The notes below the pieces were generated by a model. The model made no database searches. It was given only the letters and a program-made list of their open reading frames with translations, and was not told the DNA's origin. From contig NZ_CP071795.1 of assembly GCF_017498485.1 (NCBI RefSeq), positions 1,612,001 through 1,676,000 of the forward strand: 64,000 bases of DNA, read 5' to 3'. The DNA comes from Polaribacter batillariae (GTDB lineage: Bacteria; Bacteroidota; Bacteroidia; Flavobacteriales; Flavobacteriaceae). The first letter of the stretch is position 1; each line of letters begins with the position of its first letter. The position numbers and the translations under genes were made by a program. Below are positions 25,350 to 34,352 of the stretch, piece by piece.

Positions 25350-27599
25350 ATGCCAGAAACTCCACAAACAAGCGAGCAAATGCAACAACTTACAAGTTCC
25401 CAAAACGGAACTAATAAAGTTGCAAAACTACAGTCTCAATCACATTTTTTTATTCAAGGAAACAATTTTATTCAAACCCCAGAACAATCTTTTGGTGCCA
25501 TTAGCGAGAATCAATTCCGTACAACAGCAAGTGTTTCGTTTTCAGAAGATAAAGAGATATACGCACTTTGTAAAGGAGTTGTTTTTCTGCAACCACAGAC
25601 AGGTAATGACACTAAAGTCAATTTAATTTTAAAACCTTTTAAGCAACCTATTAATGGTATAAATATAAAATACATTATTTATAGAGGGCTCAATAAAAGC
25701 GATTTTATAAATACTGCTACAAATCCTATACAAATTAAAGGTAAAAATACTCCTGATCCATCAGGGTTTATTACCTACCTCTGGTCAGAATTCGAAAAAT
25801 TTTATGGAGTAGAAGATGGAGGTATCGCTCCAGATTTTCTAGCAAATTTTATTGGTTTTCCAACTTCAACAGCAGAATTAGAAGTACAAACAGATAGCTC
25901 TTTAATAGACCAGTATTTCTATAAAATAGCAGAATTTTTCGAAAATGAAACAGCAGAAGAAAAACCAGAAAGCGCCTACGAGTTTCCAATGGTAGAAAGA
26001 GGTTTGCATTTAGGAAATGCAACAGACCAAATAGGGATAGACATTATTTTAAATAATGGAGATTACACTATAGAAGAAACTGAAACGAACAAGAATCCTT
26101 TTCAATTAAATTTAGCCTACGCAAGAGCAGATTTTTACACTTTAGATACTAGCACACAACCAACCGATTTTAATAAAAAGAGAATAAAAGAAGCAGCTAC
26201 AAAGTTTTTAGACATAGCAGCCTTTTATGGGTTACAGGCCAACGGAGCAGGAAAATTGTATATAGACAATACAACAGCCCCATTAATAACCAAAGAAACC
26301 ATTGCAACTAGATTAGAAAACTTTCATACCAAAAACAATTTCTACCTATATATACAAAGTAACAGACAACGTTCGTATAATTTTTATGAAAACTATATAC
26401 ATCCAGAAAATACAAACGCTTTAAAAATAGGAGCCACAGTAAGCAATGTTCAAGAAACAACTTTTGGCACATTAGGTTGGCCAATACATGTTCTAAACAA
26501 CAGTCAAGATGTGGCAACCGAAAACAATACGATTACATTTCAGCTAATCACAGACAATTATCAAGATGCGGCACTATTTACTCAAATTGGGGTTATCAAT
26601 TCTGCACACGAAAATAATTTTGTTAGAAATATTAATTTATTACAAGAACCTTTAGATGATCCTGCTGTAATAATAGATACAAATTACACACAACCTATCA
26701 CACTTATAACACCATCTATAGCAGAAAACACCATTGCTAGTTTTGCACAAATCATATATGAAGGTAAAGAGTTCTTTGTAGAAAGTTTTGTACCACCACC
26801 TGAGGCCGGAGAAGACCCAGCAATTCCAGAAGTACATGCATTAAAAGATATAGACGATGTATTTGGGCTACTAAACGCTAAAGGTTTATTTACAACGAGT
26901 AATAATAACCAACTACCAACAGTAGTAAGCGAAGATTTACAAATTATCAATTTTCCAAATACATCTAACAGTAAAGATATTGGTACTATAAAACACAAAA
27001 AAATAGAAGACCGTTTGCAAACTGTAGATGAAAGCACCTATATAAATAGAGTTACCTATGAGACATTATTAGATAAAATAAAAATAAGTAATCCTGTAAT
27101 TTCAAAAAAAAACACTATAAATATAGATGCAGTAACAGGAATGTTTCATAATCAACAACAAAGCGAGAACTATAACCCAAAATCTCCTTATTTTTTCAGT
27201 TTTGTGTCTTTAAATATTTTTAAAAAAGAAATTATTGGTTTATTGCTTAAGACAAACGCAAATGATACACCAACAAAAATAATATTAGGTTTAACCAAAA
27301 ATCAGTCACTAAAATTAGAAAATCTTGTTAAAGACAATACTTTAAATAATGCCAAAATATTCTTTAAAAATAAAAACATTAAAGAAGATTATTATCATAT
27401 ATCCGAAAGCGGAATAAAATATAAGCAATATGCTCTTAACGTTATAGGTGAAGATGCTGATGGAAATCTAAAAATATATGAACCTAATGAGGAATTATTA
27501 GTATACACCTTAGATGGGTATGCTTATGCTTCCAATGAATACGCAAAGTATGTGCCTCAAAATTACGAAAGCGAATATTATATAAACCTAATTAATTAA
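25350..27599 (+). CDS. Large cytosolic-type protein of unknown function, first gene of the island
   Basis: This 749-aa protein has no signal peptide or membrane helix and starts MPETPQTSEQMQQLTSSQNG. The sequence is mixed alpha/beta and rich in Asn, Thr and aromatic residues, without a domain I can name. Its middle region includes FHTKNNFYLYIQSNRQRSYNFYENY, and its end has GYAYASNEYAKYVPQNYESE. It is followed after only 4 bases by the toxin-bearing 1144-aa gene, so they are probably co-translated and may act together, for example as scaffold or carrier for the toxin (inference). Confidence 0.85.
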   Translation: MPETPQTSEQMQQLTSSQNGTNKVAKLQSQSHFFIQGNNFIQTPEQSFGAISENQFRTTASVSFSEDKEIYALCKGVVFLQPQTGNDTKVNLILKPFKQPINGINIKYIIYRGLNKSDFINTATNPIQIKGKNTPDPSGFITYLWSEFEKFYGVEDGGIAPDFLANFIGFPTSTAELEVQTDSSLIDQYFYKIAEFFENETAEEKPESAYEFPMVERGLHLGNATDQIGIDIILNNGDYTIEETETNKNPFQLNLAYARADFYTLDTSTQPTDFNKKRIKEAATKFLDIAAFYGLQANGAGKLYIDNTTAPLITKETIATRLENFHTKNNFYLYIQSNRQRSYNFYENYIHPENTNALKIGATVSNVQETTFGTLGWPIHVLNNSQDVATENNTITFQLITDNYQDAALFTQIGVINSAHENNFVRNINLLQEPLDDPAVIIDTNYTQPITLITPSIAENTIASFAQIIYEGKEFFVESFVPPPEAGEDPAIPEVHALKDIDDVFGLLNAKGLFTTSNNNQLPTVVSEDLQIINFPNTSNSKDIGTIKHKKIEDRLQTVDESTYINRVTYETLLDKIKISNPVISKKNTINIDAVTGMFHNQQQSENYNPKSPYFFSFVSLNIFKKEIIGLLLKTNANDTPTKIILGLTKNQSLKLENLVKDNTLNNAKIFFKNKNIKEDYYHISESGIKYKQYALNVIGEDADGNLKIYEPNEELLVYTLDGYAYASNEYAKYVPQNYESEYYINLIN

Positions 27600-27603
27600 A
27601 AAA

Positions 27604-30600
27604 ATGGCTCATTTTATTGTAACAGTTGATGGTAATTATATTGATACCCGTTTTAGCAAAATATTTAAAGATATTGGTGTGTTAAATTTAAGTAGTTATA
27701 CTGAATCTGCATTTGCAAGTCTTTTATTAACACTCCCCGATGAATTTGACCCAAGAGATTTTAATTATGTTTTTTATGAAAAAACGGGCAGATTAGGTAT
27801 TCTTAATAATTATCTTGCTGCATTTGGTGCAGATTCAAAAAAATTTAAAGGATATATAGATATTGGCGATTTAGGAGAAAAATATAAGGTTTCTAATAAC
27901 GCCAAGGTAGTTGCTACTAACGATAATACGAGTATACGCTTTTATAAAATTTATGACTTTAAAGAGGCAAATATTGTTTCTAGACATGTACTTAGAAGTA
28001 AACCTAAACCAGGCGATAGAATACATTTTGTAAAAAGAGAAATTCAAAACAATGGTGTAGGTGAAGATGATAAAATTAAGATAACCGTAAAATGGTTTGA
28101 ATTTCCAGACCCAGAGGTCAATCCTTTTCTACATGAAGAAGTTATAGATAAGTTAGATTATGCAGTAAATGACGAAGGAGATAATATTTCTGAGCAAATA
28201 ATAAGTAATAATACTTTTTTAGAGAGATTTTCAAATCATAATTTAGGTACCGATCCAATTTTAATAGATTTTGTTAATACAGATATAAAATGGTATTTAG
28301 GCAGTGTTATAGATAGAGAGTTTAAAATAAATGATAAAGGAGATAGATTTATTGGCGATAGACAAATAGATGTTATAGAAAATGTTGTTTTTCTTTTTAA
28401 TGAAATATTTAGTGATACTGATTTTGTTCAAAAAATAGGACCCGATAAATACAACTTAAGGTTTATTTTTGACAAACATTTTGAAATTATTAATAACATA
28501 GGTAATATATATGATATTAGTTTATATGATACTTATCTCGATTTTAACTACTTCATAAAACTACGTTCTAGATTAGTAGAATTTAACACTTGGGTAAAAG
28601 GTAGAACTTGGTATAATACGCCATTAGAAGATAAAGAAGACATCCTAACCAGAATATTTGGACTCTTTACACCTGCTACTTTAAGGGAAATACCTTATGA
28701 TAAAAAAATAGCACTTTTAAGCCTGCTTCTCAGTAATTTTTATGTTTCTGGCCGTTGGTTTCCTACGCCATTAGAATACAAATTAACAGAAGAAGAGTTG
28801 GTTATAAAAATAGTACAGTCTATTATAAGATATGATAACCAAGGTGTTATTGTGTATGATGAGATTAATATGTTTATGGATTTGCTTAATAATTTAAGCG
28901 AAATTAAATATACAGACAAATCAAAAACAGTTTATGAACTATTAGAGAGTAGTATTAACTTTGATGTATTTTTTGAAGATGGTAAGGGGGCAAAGGGTCA
29001 ATTTATTAAAGCTGTGTATGATTTATGGCTCTTAAGTAAATACAACCCAGAAGCTGTTTACGACCACGGAAGTGAAGCAAAAGTTTACGAGTACACTAAC
29101 TACAATGCCATTACAAATATTAAAGAATCTAAAAAAGTAGACAAGAATGCTGCACCATATATAGTACCTTATCAATCAGAAAAAAAATCTTTATGGTATT
29201 CAGATAATATGACTTTTATTATTGTAGGAGAAAAGATTCAAGTAAAATATAATGATCCTGCGGAACTTTTAATCCCATTAAAAACTAGAATTGAGGTTGA
29301 GCGAGATTCTTATTTATCTATTCATCCAGTCCCGTTTGGGGAGTATGATATTTTTCAACCAGTAGGTGTTTCCAACATGAATGAAAACGACCTTGCTACA
29401 AAAGTTCCTGTAAGTCGTGGTGATTATGAAAAACTAGCTAATGGTACAATTAGCAATGTCTGCGATTTAGAATCTTCAAACAACCTCCCTATTTTTTATC
29501 TTAAATATATAGACGACTTAGGAGACAAACAAGATGGAGAAGAATCTTTATTTTTAGCACTAGACATAGCCTCTATTCTTGCAGGAGGTTGGGGTATTGC
29601 TAGATCTTTACTAGCAAAATCTACAAAAGTTGTAGTAAGAACGGTTGTAGAGGCAAATAAAAATGTAATTTTTAATCTCACTAAAAAATCTTTAATATTA
29701 GGAGGTATAGAAACAGCAGATATCCTTGTAGCAACTGCAAGTATAGCTTACAAATTAGCGAATGGTGGTTGTACTAACTATAATGACTGTAGTAAAACAC
29801 CACCACAACCTGGTAGTGCAGATTATGCGGCTTACCAGCGTTGCCAGGCCATAGAAAAATTCTTGTTTGCCTTAGAAATCCTTACTCTGTCTGGAGATGT
29901 TGTTGCCAGACGTTTTTTCAGAAAAGCAACAAAAGAACTTAAAGAGATATTGCCAGTAAACAATCCTTTTCCAGAGAATGTTATAAGCACTGCAGAGTAT
30001 ACTCCTTTTTTGAACAAAATAACAGACCTAGAAACAAAACAATTAGACGATTTCATAAACGATTTTCTGGTAGATACTTCAGATGATATTAAAGCACTAA
30101 TTAACAACCTTTCAGAATCAGAAAAATATGCATTTAAAGTAAAATTTGCAGATAAGTCAGAAGAGATACTAACCCTACTTAAAAATGATGGGCTGCTTAT
30201 AGACCGATGGAAACAGTTTTACTTAAAAGGTATTAATGACGATACCGCTTCCTTATTAGTGCTTACCAATCAAAAATTGTTTAATGATTTTATAGAGGTG
30301 ATTAATAAAGGACATATTACTCCACCTATTAAAATCAAAAAATCAGGAGGTTCTAGGGGTAAAAATTTTGAAATAGTAAGGGATAACTCTGACCCGTTAG
30401 CCACTTTAAAAGATGAAGACATTCTTTTTAAAGCACTCCAGCCAAATCATATAGATGAGATAGAAGCCTATGTAGATTTTATGAATAAAACAGAGGTTGA
30501 GCGAATAGATTTAATAAATACTGCAAACAATTCTTTATTAGGTGAAAATTATGCGTTCACCACTAATAAAACTATAGAGGTAGACGGTGTATCAAGAACT

Positions 30601-31038
30601 TTTGAGGTAACAAAAGACCCACCATACTCTGGGGCAGCAGGTATTTGTGTAGATTTGGCAAACACAAGCAAGTTACCTAACGGACGTTTTGGGAATGGAA
30701 AAACATTTAACGACCCACCGCCAATAGATGGGCTAAACGAAACAGAATACAACCGCATTCTTACTCTTTTAGAAGGCAATAGTGCTACAGTAAAAGTAAA
30801 TGTAACCAGCTTTAGAGATACAGATTTTAAAAACTGTTGGCTCTCTATGGGAGTGAACCCAAATATTGGTGAAACTCTAAGAAAAAAACTTGATTTAACA
30901 TGGCATCATTTAGATGATTTAGATGCAAGCCTAAAAAGCAGTTTTCAATTATCAAGAGTTGAAATTCATAGAAAGCTTACACACACAGGTAGTAATGCAC
31001 AAATTAGAAGTATATTAGGTTTAACAGGTAAAAGATAA
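27604..31038 (+). CDS. Polymorphic toxin-like giant protein with C-terminal WHH nuclease domain
   Basis: This 1144-aa protein has no signal peptide. The long N-terminal part (1-640) has no family I recognise. A hydrophobic Gly/Ala-rich stretch at about 647-720 (ALDIASILAGGWGIARSLL, then KKSLILGGIETADILVATASIAYKLA) resembles pre-toxin or membrane-entry regions. The extreme C-terminus (1098-1144) shows LTWHHLDDL, then FQLSRVEIH and THTGS. This is the WHH signature of HNH/endonuclease VII-fold DNase toxins (Trp-His-His, later His, then His-Thr-Gly). A SUKH immunity gene follows after 19 bases, the classical partner. Delivery cannot be Sec/T9SS-type from its own sequence. Confidence 0.86.
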   Translation: MAHFIVTVDGNYIDTRFSKIFKDIGVLNLSSYTESAFASLLLTLPDEFDPRDFNYVFYEKTGRLGILNNYLAAFGADSKKFKGYIDIGDLGEKYKVSNNAKVVATNDNTSIRFYKIYDFKEANIVSRHVLRSKPKPGDRIHFVKREIQNNGVGEDDKIKITVKWFEFPDPEVNPFLHEEVIDKLDYAVNDEGDNISEQIISNNTFLERFSNHNLGTDPILIDFVNTDIKWYLGSVIDREFKINDKGDRFIGDRQIDVIENVVFLFNEIFSDTDFVQKIGPDKYNLRFIFDKHFEIINNIGNIYDISLYDTYLDFNYFIKLRSRLVEFNTWVKGRTWYNTPLEDKEDILTRIFGLFTPATLREIPYDKKIALLSLLLSNFYVSGRWFPTPLEYKLTEEELVIKIVQSIIRYDNQGVIVYDEINMFMDLLNNLSEIKYTDKSKTVYELLESSINFDVFFEDGKGAKGQFIKAVYDLWLLSKYNPEAVYDHGSEAKVYEYTNYNAITNIKESKKVDKNAAPYIVPYQSEKKSLWYSDNMTFIIVGEKIQVKYNDPAELLIPLKTRIEVERDSYLSIHPVPFGEYDIFQPVGVSNMNENDLATKVPVSRGDYEKLANGTISNVCDLESSNNLPIFYLKYIDDLGDKQDGEESLFLALDIASILAGGWGIARSLLAKSTKVVVRTVVEANKNVIFNLTKKSLILGGIETADILVATASIAYKLANGGCTNYNDCSKTPPQPGSADYAAYQRCQAIEKFLFALEILTLSGDVVARRFFRKATKELKEILPVNNPFPENVISTAEYTPFLNKITDLETKQLDDFINDFLVDTSDDIKALINNLSESEKYAFKVKFADKSEEILTLLKNDGLLIDRWKQFYLKGINDDTASLLVLTNQKLFNDFIEVINKGHITPPIKIKKSGGSRGKNFEIVRDNSDPLATLKDEDILFKALQPNHIDEIEAYVDFMNKTEVERIDLINTANNSLLGENYAFTTNKTIEVDGVSRTFEVTKDPPYSGAAGICVDLANTSKLPNGRFGNGKTFNDPPPIDGLNETEYNRILTLLEGNSATVKVNVTSFRDTDFKNCWLSMGVNPNIGETLRKKLDLTWHHLDDLDASLKSSFQLSRVEIHRKLTHTGSNAQIRSILGLTGKR

Positions 31039-31057
31039 TGTAGTTAAAACAAATAAG

Positions 31058-31509
31058 ATGATACAATTTATAGCAAGAGAACAACTCATAGAACAAACGG
31101 ATATAGATGCCTTTGAAACTTTTATTGGCGCAACTTTACCTGAGGCATACAAGCAACAGTTGCTAAAATATAATGGGGGGGAGCAGATATAAATTTAACG
31201 GTCTATTTTGAGCCTTTAGAAGATGAAATTAATTTTTTTAATTTCCTTCCATTAAAGTATGGGGGTGATGAACTGGGGTATGCAAATAGCGAAGGACTTG
31301 GTTATTATTTCCCTAACGCACCAACTCCAATACAACACATTAGAATAGGCACTACCCAAACAGGTTCTCTCAGTATGTCTTTAGATGAGGCAGATTATGG
31401 TGCTATTTTTGAGTTTTTTCCAGACACGGTGGTTCCCTATAAAATAGCCAATTCTTTTACAGAGTTTGTTAATGGCTTAGTGGCTTATGAAGAAGACCCT
31501 TATAATTAA
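31058..31509 (+). pseudogene. SUKH (SMI1/KNR4) immunity gene, frameshifted at a G7 tract
   Basis: From the ATG at 31,058 the frame reads DIDAFETFIGATLPEAY and LLKYNGG, the conserved SMI1/KNR4 beginning, and stops soon after a run of seven G (31,175-31,181). The other frame continues from 31,183 with ADINLTVYFEPLEDE through SFTEFVNGLVAYEEDPYN to a stop at 31,509. One extra G would join them into a normal protein of about 150 aa. SUKH proteins neutralise WHH and related nuclease toxins, so the position directly after the toxin gene is diagnostic. The gene could be phase-variable, decayed, or affected by a sequencing error. Confidence 0.88.
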
Positions 31510-31512
31510 AAA

Positions 31513-32139
31513 ATGTATAAAGAGCGTATAGAATATAGAAATTACACAGGTATTATTACCGAACAACAAGCTTTGATTTCATCAAGTAGTTATAGAAAAA
31601 TTTATTATATCGATGATATAAGAGTAAAGAAAGAGATAATCAAAAGCGATGGCACATTATCTCATATAAGTCACTACTTAAAAGATGGTGATGATGAAGC
31701 GGCTTTGGTAAAAGAATATACCAAACAAAATAACTCAGTATCTATGGTAGTTAGCAATACCACAGGCCCTTATTTTGTAGAGAGAGAGAGAACATACTAT
31801 GATGAAGAACTATATTATGAAAGCGATAGAGTTTTTATTGAAGATGTTTTCTATAACCTATATAAACATCATATTTATGACAAGGATGGTTTTGAACCAG
31901 ATACTATTTTAAAATACAAACAATTTGAATACAACGATTTAGAGTACTATTTTAGATACAATGATGATGGTAGTTTTTATGATTGTGGAGTAGTAGATGA
32001 TAGCCCTTGGGGTAGAGAAGAAGAAGGTTATTACACGGTTTTTGAAGACATAGAGTTTCCAGAAGAAAGTGAAATGCCTATAAAAATAGAATATTTCAGA
32101 ACCGTAGATTTAGACCCTACAGGTTTTGAAATAACATAA
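31513..32139 (+). CDS. Acidic protein of unknown function in the immunity position
   Basis: This 208-aa protein has no signal peptide. It is rich in Tyr, Asp and Glu (for example YYDEELYYESDRVFIEDVFYNLYKH), with a beta-rich impression and no named family. It starts 3 bases after the SUKH gene and lies between it and an exonuclease. Acidic small proteins in this position are often additional immunity proteins; this is inference from place and composition only. Confidence 0.75.
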   Translation: MYKERIEYRNYTGIITEQQALISSSSYRKIYYIDDIRVKKEIIKSDGTLSHISHYLKDGDDEAALVKEYTKQNNSVSMVVSNTTGPYFVERERTYYDEELYYESDRVFIEDVFYNLYKHHIYDKDGFEPDTILKYKQFEYNDLEYYFRYNDDGSFYDCGVVDDSPWGREEEGYYTVFEDIEFPEESEMPIKIEYFRTVDLDPTGFEIT

Positions 32140-32150
32140 GTAAAAATAAA

Positions 32151-32708
32151 ATGAGTAAAAATAAATTAATAGATAAAATTATAGTCATAGATCTAGAAGC
32201 CACCTGCTGGGAGGTAGATGGAGATTATCAAAAAGAACATTCAGAAATTATAGAAGTTGGTGTTTGTGAACTATCAGTAACCACAGGAGAAATAACAAAA
32301 AGCATAGGCATATTGGTAAAACCAGAACATTCAGAAATAAGTCCTTTTTGTACACAGCTTACCTCTATAACACCAAAAATGATAGAAGAAGAAGGAGTTT
32401 CTTTAACAGAAGCTTGTAATATTTTAATGAAAGAATACCAATCAGAGTATTATCAATTTGCAGGTTATGGTGCTTACGATCAAAGATTCTTTAGAGAACA
32501 GTGTAAAAAAAAGAATATTTTTTACCCTATGCATCATAGCTATACTAATGTTAAGGTAGCATTATCCAAAAAATTGGGTATAAGAAGAGGTTTAGGCATG
32601 GACAAAGCCTTGCAAAAATTAAATATCCCACTAGAAGGTACACATCACAGAGGTGTAGATGATGCAAAAAACATCGCAAAAATTTTAAGGTGGACATTAA
32701 ATAATTAA
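32151..32708 (+). CDS. DEDDh 3'-5' exonuclease, ERI-1/KapD-like
   Basis: This 185-aa protein carries the full DEDDh set: motif I DLEATCW (Asp and Glu), motif II YGAYDQRFF (Asp), and motif III HHRGVDDAKNIAKIL (His and Asp). The early aromatic pattern and YTNVK before motif III match ERI1/KapD-type exoribonucleases rather than proofreading DnaQ. It is cytoplasmic. It starts 11 bases after the preceding gene, within the toxin/immunity block. Whether it is defence, RNA turnover or hitch-hiker is not clear. Confidence 0.88.
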   Translation: MSKNKLIDKIIVIDLEATCWEVDGDYQKEHSEIIEVGVCELSVTTGEITKSIGILVKPEHSEISPFCTQLTSITPKMIEEEGVSLTEACNILMKEYQSEYYQFAGYGAYDQRFFREQCKKKNIFYPMHHSYTNVKVALSKKLGIRRGLGMDKALQKLNIPLEGTHHRGVDDAKNIAKILRWTLNN

Positions 32709-32714
32709 TACAAT

Positions 32715-32804
32715 ATGAACATCGTAAAAACCAATTTAAAAACAGAAAAAAGAGGAGCAAAACAACCCAGGAGTATCATACCACCGCCTCCATCATCATC
32801 ATAA
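32715..32804 (+). CDS. Possible 29-aa peptide
   Basis: The ATG 6 bases after the exonuclease stop opens 29 codons: a basic start (MNIVKTNLKTEKRGAKQ) and an end IIPPPPSSS. Tight spacing favours translation, but nothing else supports it and the family is unknown. It precedes the 21-bp repeat array. Confidence 0.35.
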   Translation: MNIVKTNLKTEKRGAKQPRSIIPPPPSSS

Positions 32805-32862
32805 CACTAAAGTTATTTAGAAGCAAAAAGGTAAAATAGGCTAACAAAACAACAAAAAAGCT

Positions 32863-33009
32863 GGTAGGAACGCAAAACCAACCAGTAGGAGCGCGAAACT
32901 AATGAGTAGGAACACAAAACCAACAAGTAGGAATGCAAAACGAACGAGTAGGAATAGCAAACAAACCAGTAAGAGCACAAAATAAACAAGTAGGAATAGA
33001 AAACCAACA
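32863..33009. repeat. Exact 7 x 21-bp tandem array (heptapeptide-like)
   Basis: Seven units of exactly 21 bases with no indels have the consensus AGT AGG AAY RCA AAA, then two variable codons. On the plus strand, in frame, they read as heptapeptides such as SRNTKPT, SRNAKRT and SRNSKQT, with one TAA in unit 6. The shifted frame reads VGTQNQQ, VGMQNER. On the minus strand a frame is open across all units. Indel-free codon-length units hint at a translated past. The 359-base gap here otherwise holds only the possible small peptide. Confidence 0.85.
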
Positions 33010-33067
33010 AAGAGTAAGGGAGAAAAGTTAGAAAAAGAAGAAGGAAAACGTTAAAAAAAATAAAAAA

Positions 33068-33724
33068 ATGGCAAAGAATAAGAAATCAGAGGCTGCACTA
33101 TTAGAGCAATGGCATGTAGCCATAGAAAACAGTCAACAGCAAACAGAAATAGCAACACAAATAACCAATTTTGGTTATGACACAGCCAAAATAGAAGAAG
33201 GCAGAGCGTTGCTTAATGCTACACAAACTGTTTGGCAAAACAACCAGCAAGAAGATCAGGAAACCACGGCAGCCTTTAATGCCTTTAAAGCAAAAAGAGA
33301 AGCCCTGTTTACCCTATACAATCAACACCGCAAAAAAGCAAAAGCAAAGTTTAAACGTCAGCCACAAACACTAGTACAATTACAAATAACAGGCACAATA
33401 CCAACTATATACATAAGTAAAATAGAAACCATACAACATTTTTATACCCAAATAGTACAAAACCCAAGTATAAAAACAGAACTATTAAGCTATAATATAA
33501 CAGAAGAAGAATTAGCTCAAGGACAAGATTTACTTACAGAAACTCAACAGGCAAGAACCCACTATCTAAAAGAAGTAGGTGAAAGCCAAGACGCAACCAA
33601 ACAAAAAGACAAAGCCCTAAAAACAATGGAAAATTGGATGCAAGATTTCTATGCCATGGCAAGCATAGCATTAGAAAATAACCCACAACTATTAGAAGCC
33701 CTAGGCATATTTAGAAAAAGTTAA
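33068..33724 (+). CDS. Helical protein with internal duplication, unknown function
   Basis: This 218-aa protein is all-alpha and rich in Gln, Ala and Lys. Two similar halves can be seen: residues about 10-95 (WHVAIENSQQQTEI, KIEEGRALLNATQTVW) and about 125-210 (FYTQIVQNPSIKTEL, ELAQGQDLLTETQQAR), joined by a basic Pro-containing linker (KAKAKFKRQPQTLVQLQ). There is no signal or membrane segment. I do not recognise the family. The upstream 21-bp repeats may be part of its leader. Confidence 0.8.
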   Translation: MAKNKKSEAALLEQWHVAIENSQQQTEIATQITNFGYDTAKIEEGRALLNATQTVWQNNQQEDQETTAAFNAFKAKREALFTLYNQHRKKAKAKFKRQPQTLVQLQITGTIPTIYISKIETIQHFYTQIVQNPSIKTELLSYNITEEELAQGQDLLTETQQARTHYLKEVGESQDATKQKDKALKTMENWMQDFYAMASIALENNPQLLEALGIFRKS

Positions 33725-33822
33725 AACACGCTGTCACAATCGAACATTTTTTTGAGGAATAAAAAACAATATCGAAATAACACAATAAAAAAATAAACAC
33801 AAACAAATCAAAATAGAAAAAA

Positions 33823-34332
33823 ATGAAAATAGTAAAAACAATTTTAGTAGTAGTATTAGTAGTAGTAAGTGTAACATTTCAGTCTTGCAGTGCTAACGAT
33901 AATGAAGAGACACCATCTTCAAGCGATTTATTCATAAAGTTTACCTTAAACAATCAAGAAACAGATATTCAGGGAGAAGCAAGAGTAATTTCTGCATTTA
34001 GTGGCAACAACTTTAAGCAATTGTCTATAAACGCCAACAACAATTTACAGCTATCAGACCCAGATTATGTAAGTATTACATTATTAATTCCTAATAAAGA
34101 TGTAAGCCCTGGTACCTATAATTTTTCAGGAGATGTCTTTACATCTGGTTTATACCACTGCCGTTTAAGAGTTGATGGGGCAACCATACAAAGTTTAAAT
34201 ACAGGTAGCTTAGTAGTAACTAGCAATACAGGAGGCATTATAGAAGGTACTTTTTCTGGAGCTGCCACAATTGGTAGCGAAACTTACACAGTTACCAATG
34301 GTAGTTTTAGAGCAATTTCTGACGACAATTAA
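33823..34332 (+). CDS. Small lipoprotein of unknown function
   Basis: This 169-aa protein has a lipoprotein signal (MKIVKTILVVVLVVVSVTFQSC, lipobox FQSC, Cys at 22). An Asn/Asp/Ser linker and a compact beta domain follow (FIKFTLNNQETDIQGEARVIS, SNTGGIIEGTFSGAATIG, YTVTNGSFRAI). The beta domain resembles small lipoproteins with an Ig-like sandwich found in flavobacteria, but I assign no named family. It is probably on the outer membrane. It is one of the few products in the island with an export signal. Confidence 0.8.
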   Translation: MKIVKTILVVVLVVVSVTFQSCSANDNEETPSSSDLFIKFTLNNQETDIQGEARVISAFSGNNFKQLSINANNNLQLSDPDYVSITLLIPNKDVSPGTYNFSGDVFTSGLYHCRLRVDGATIQSLNTGSLVVTSNTGGIIEGTFSGAATIGSETYTVTNGSFRAISDDN

Positions 34333-34352
34333 TAATATAAAGTAACATTTTT

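Noticed and set aside
32863..33009. CRISPR-like or minus-strand membrane protein of 65 aa
   Set aside because: There are no spacers. The minus-strand frame is low-complexity (Ser-Tyr, Leu-Val repeats) and is best explained as the complement of the 21-bp array.
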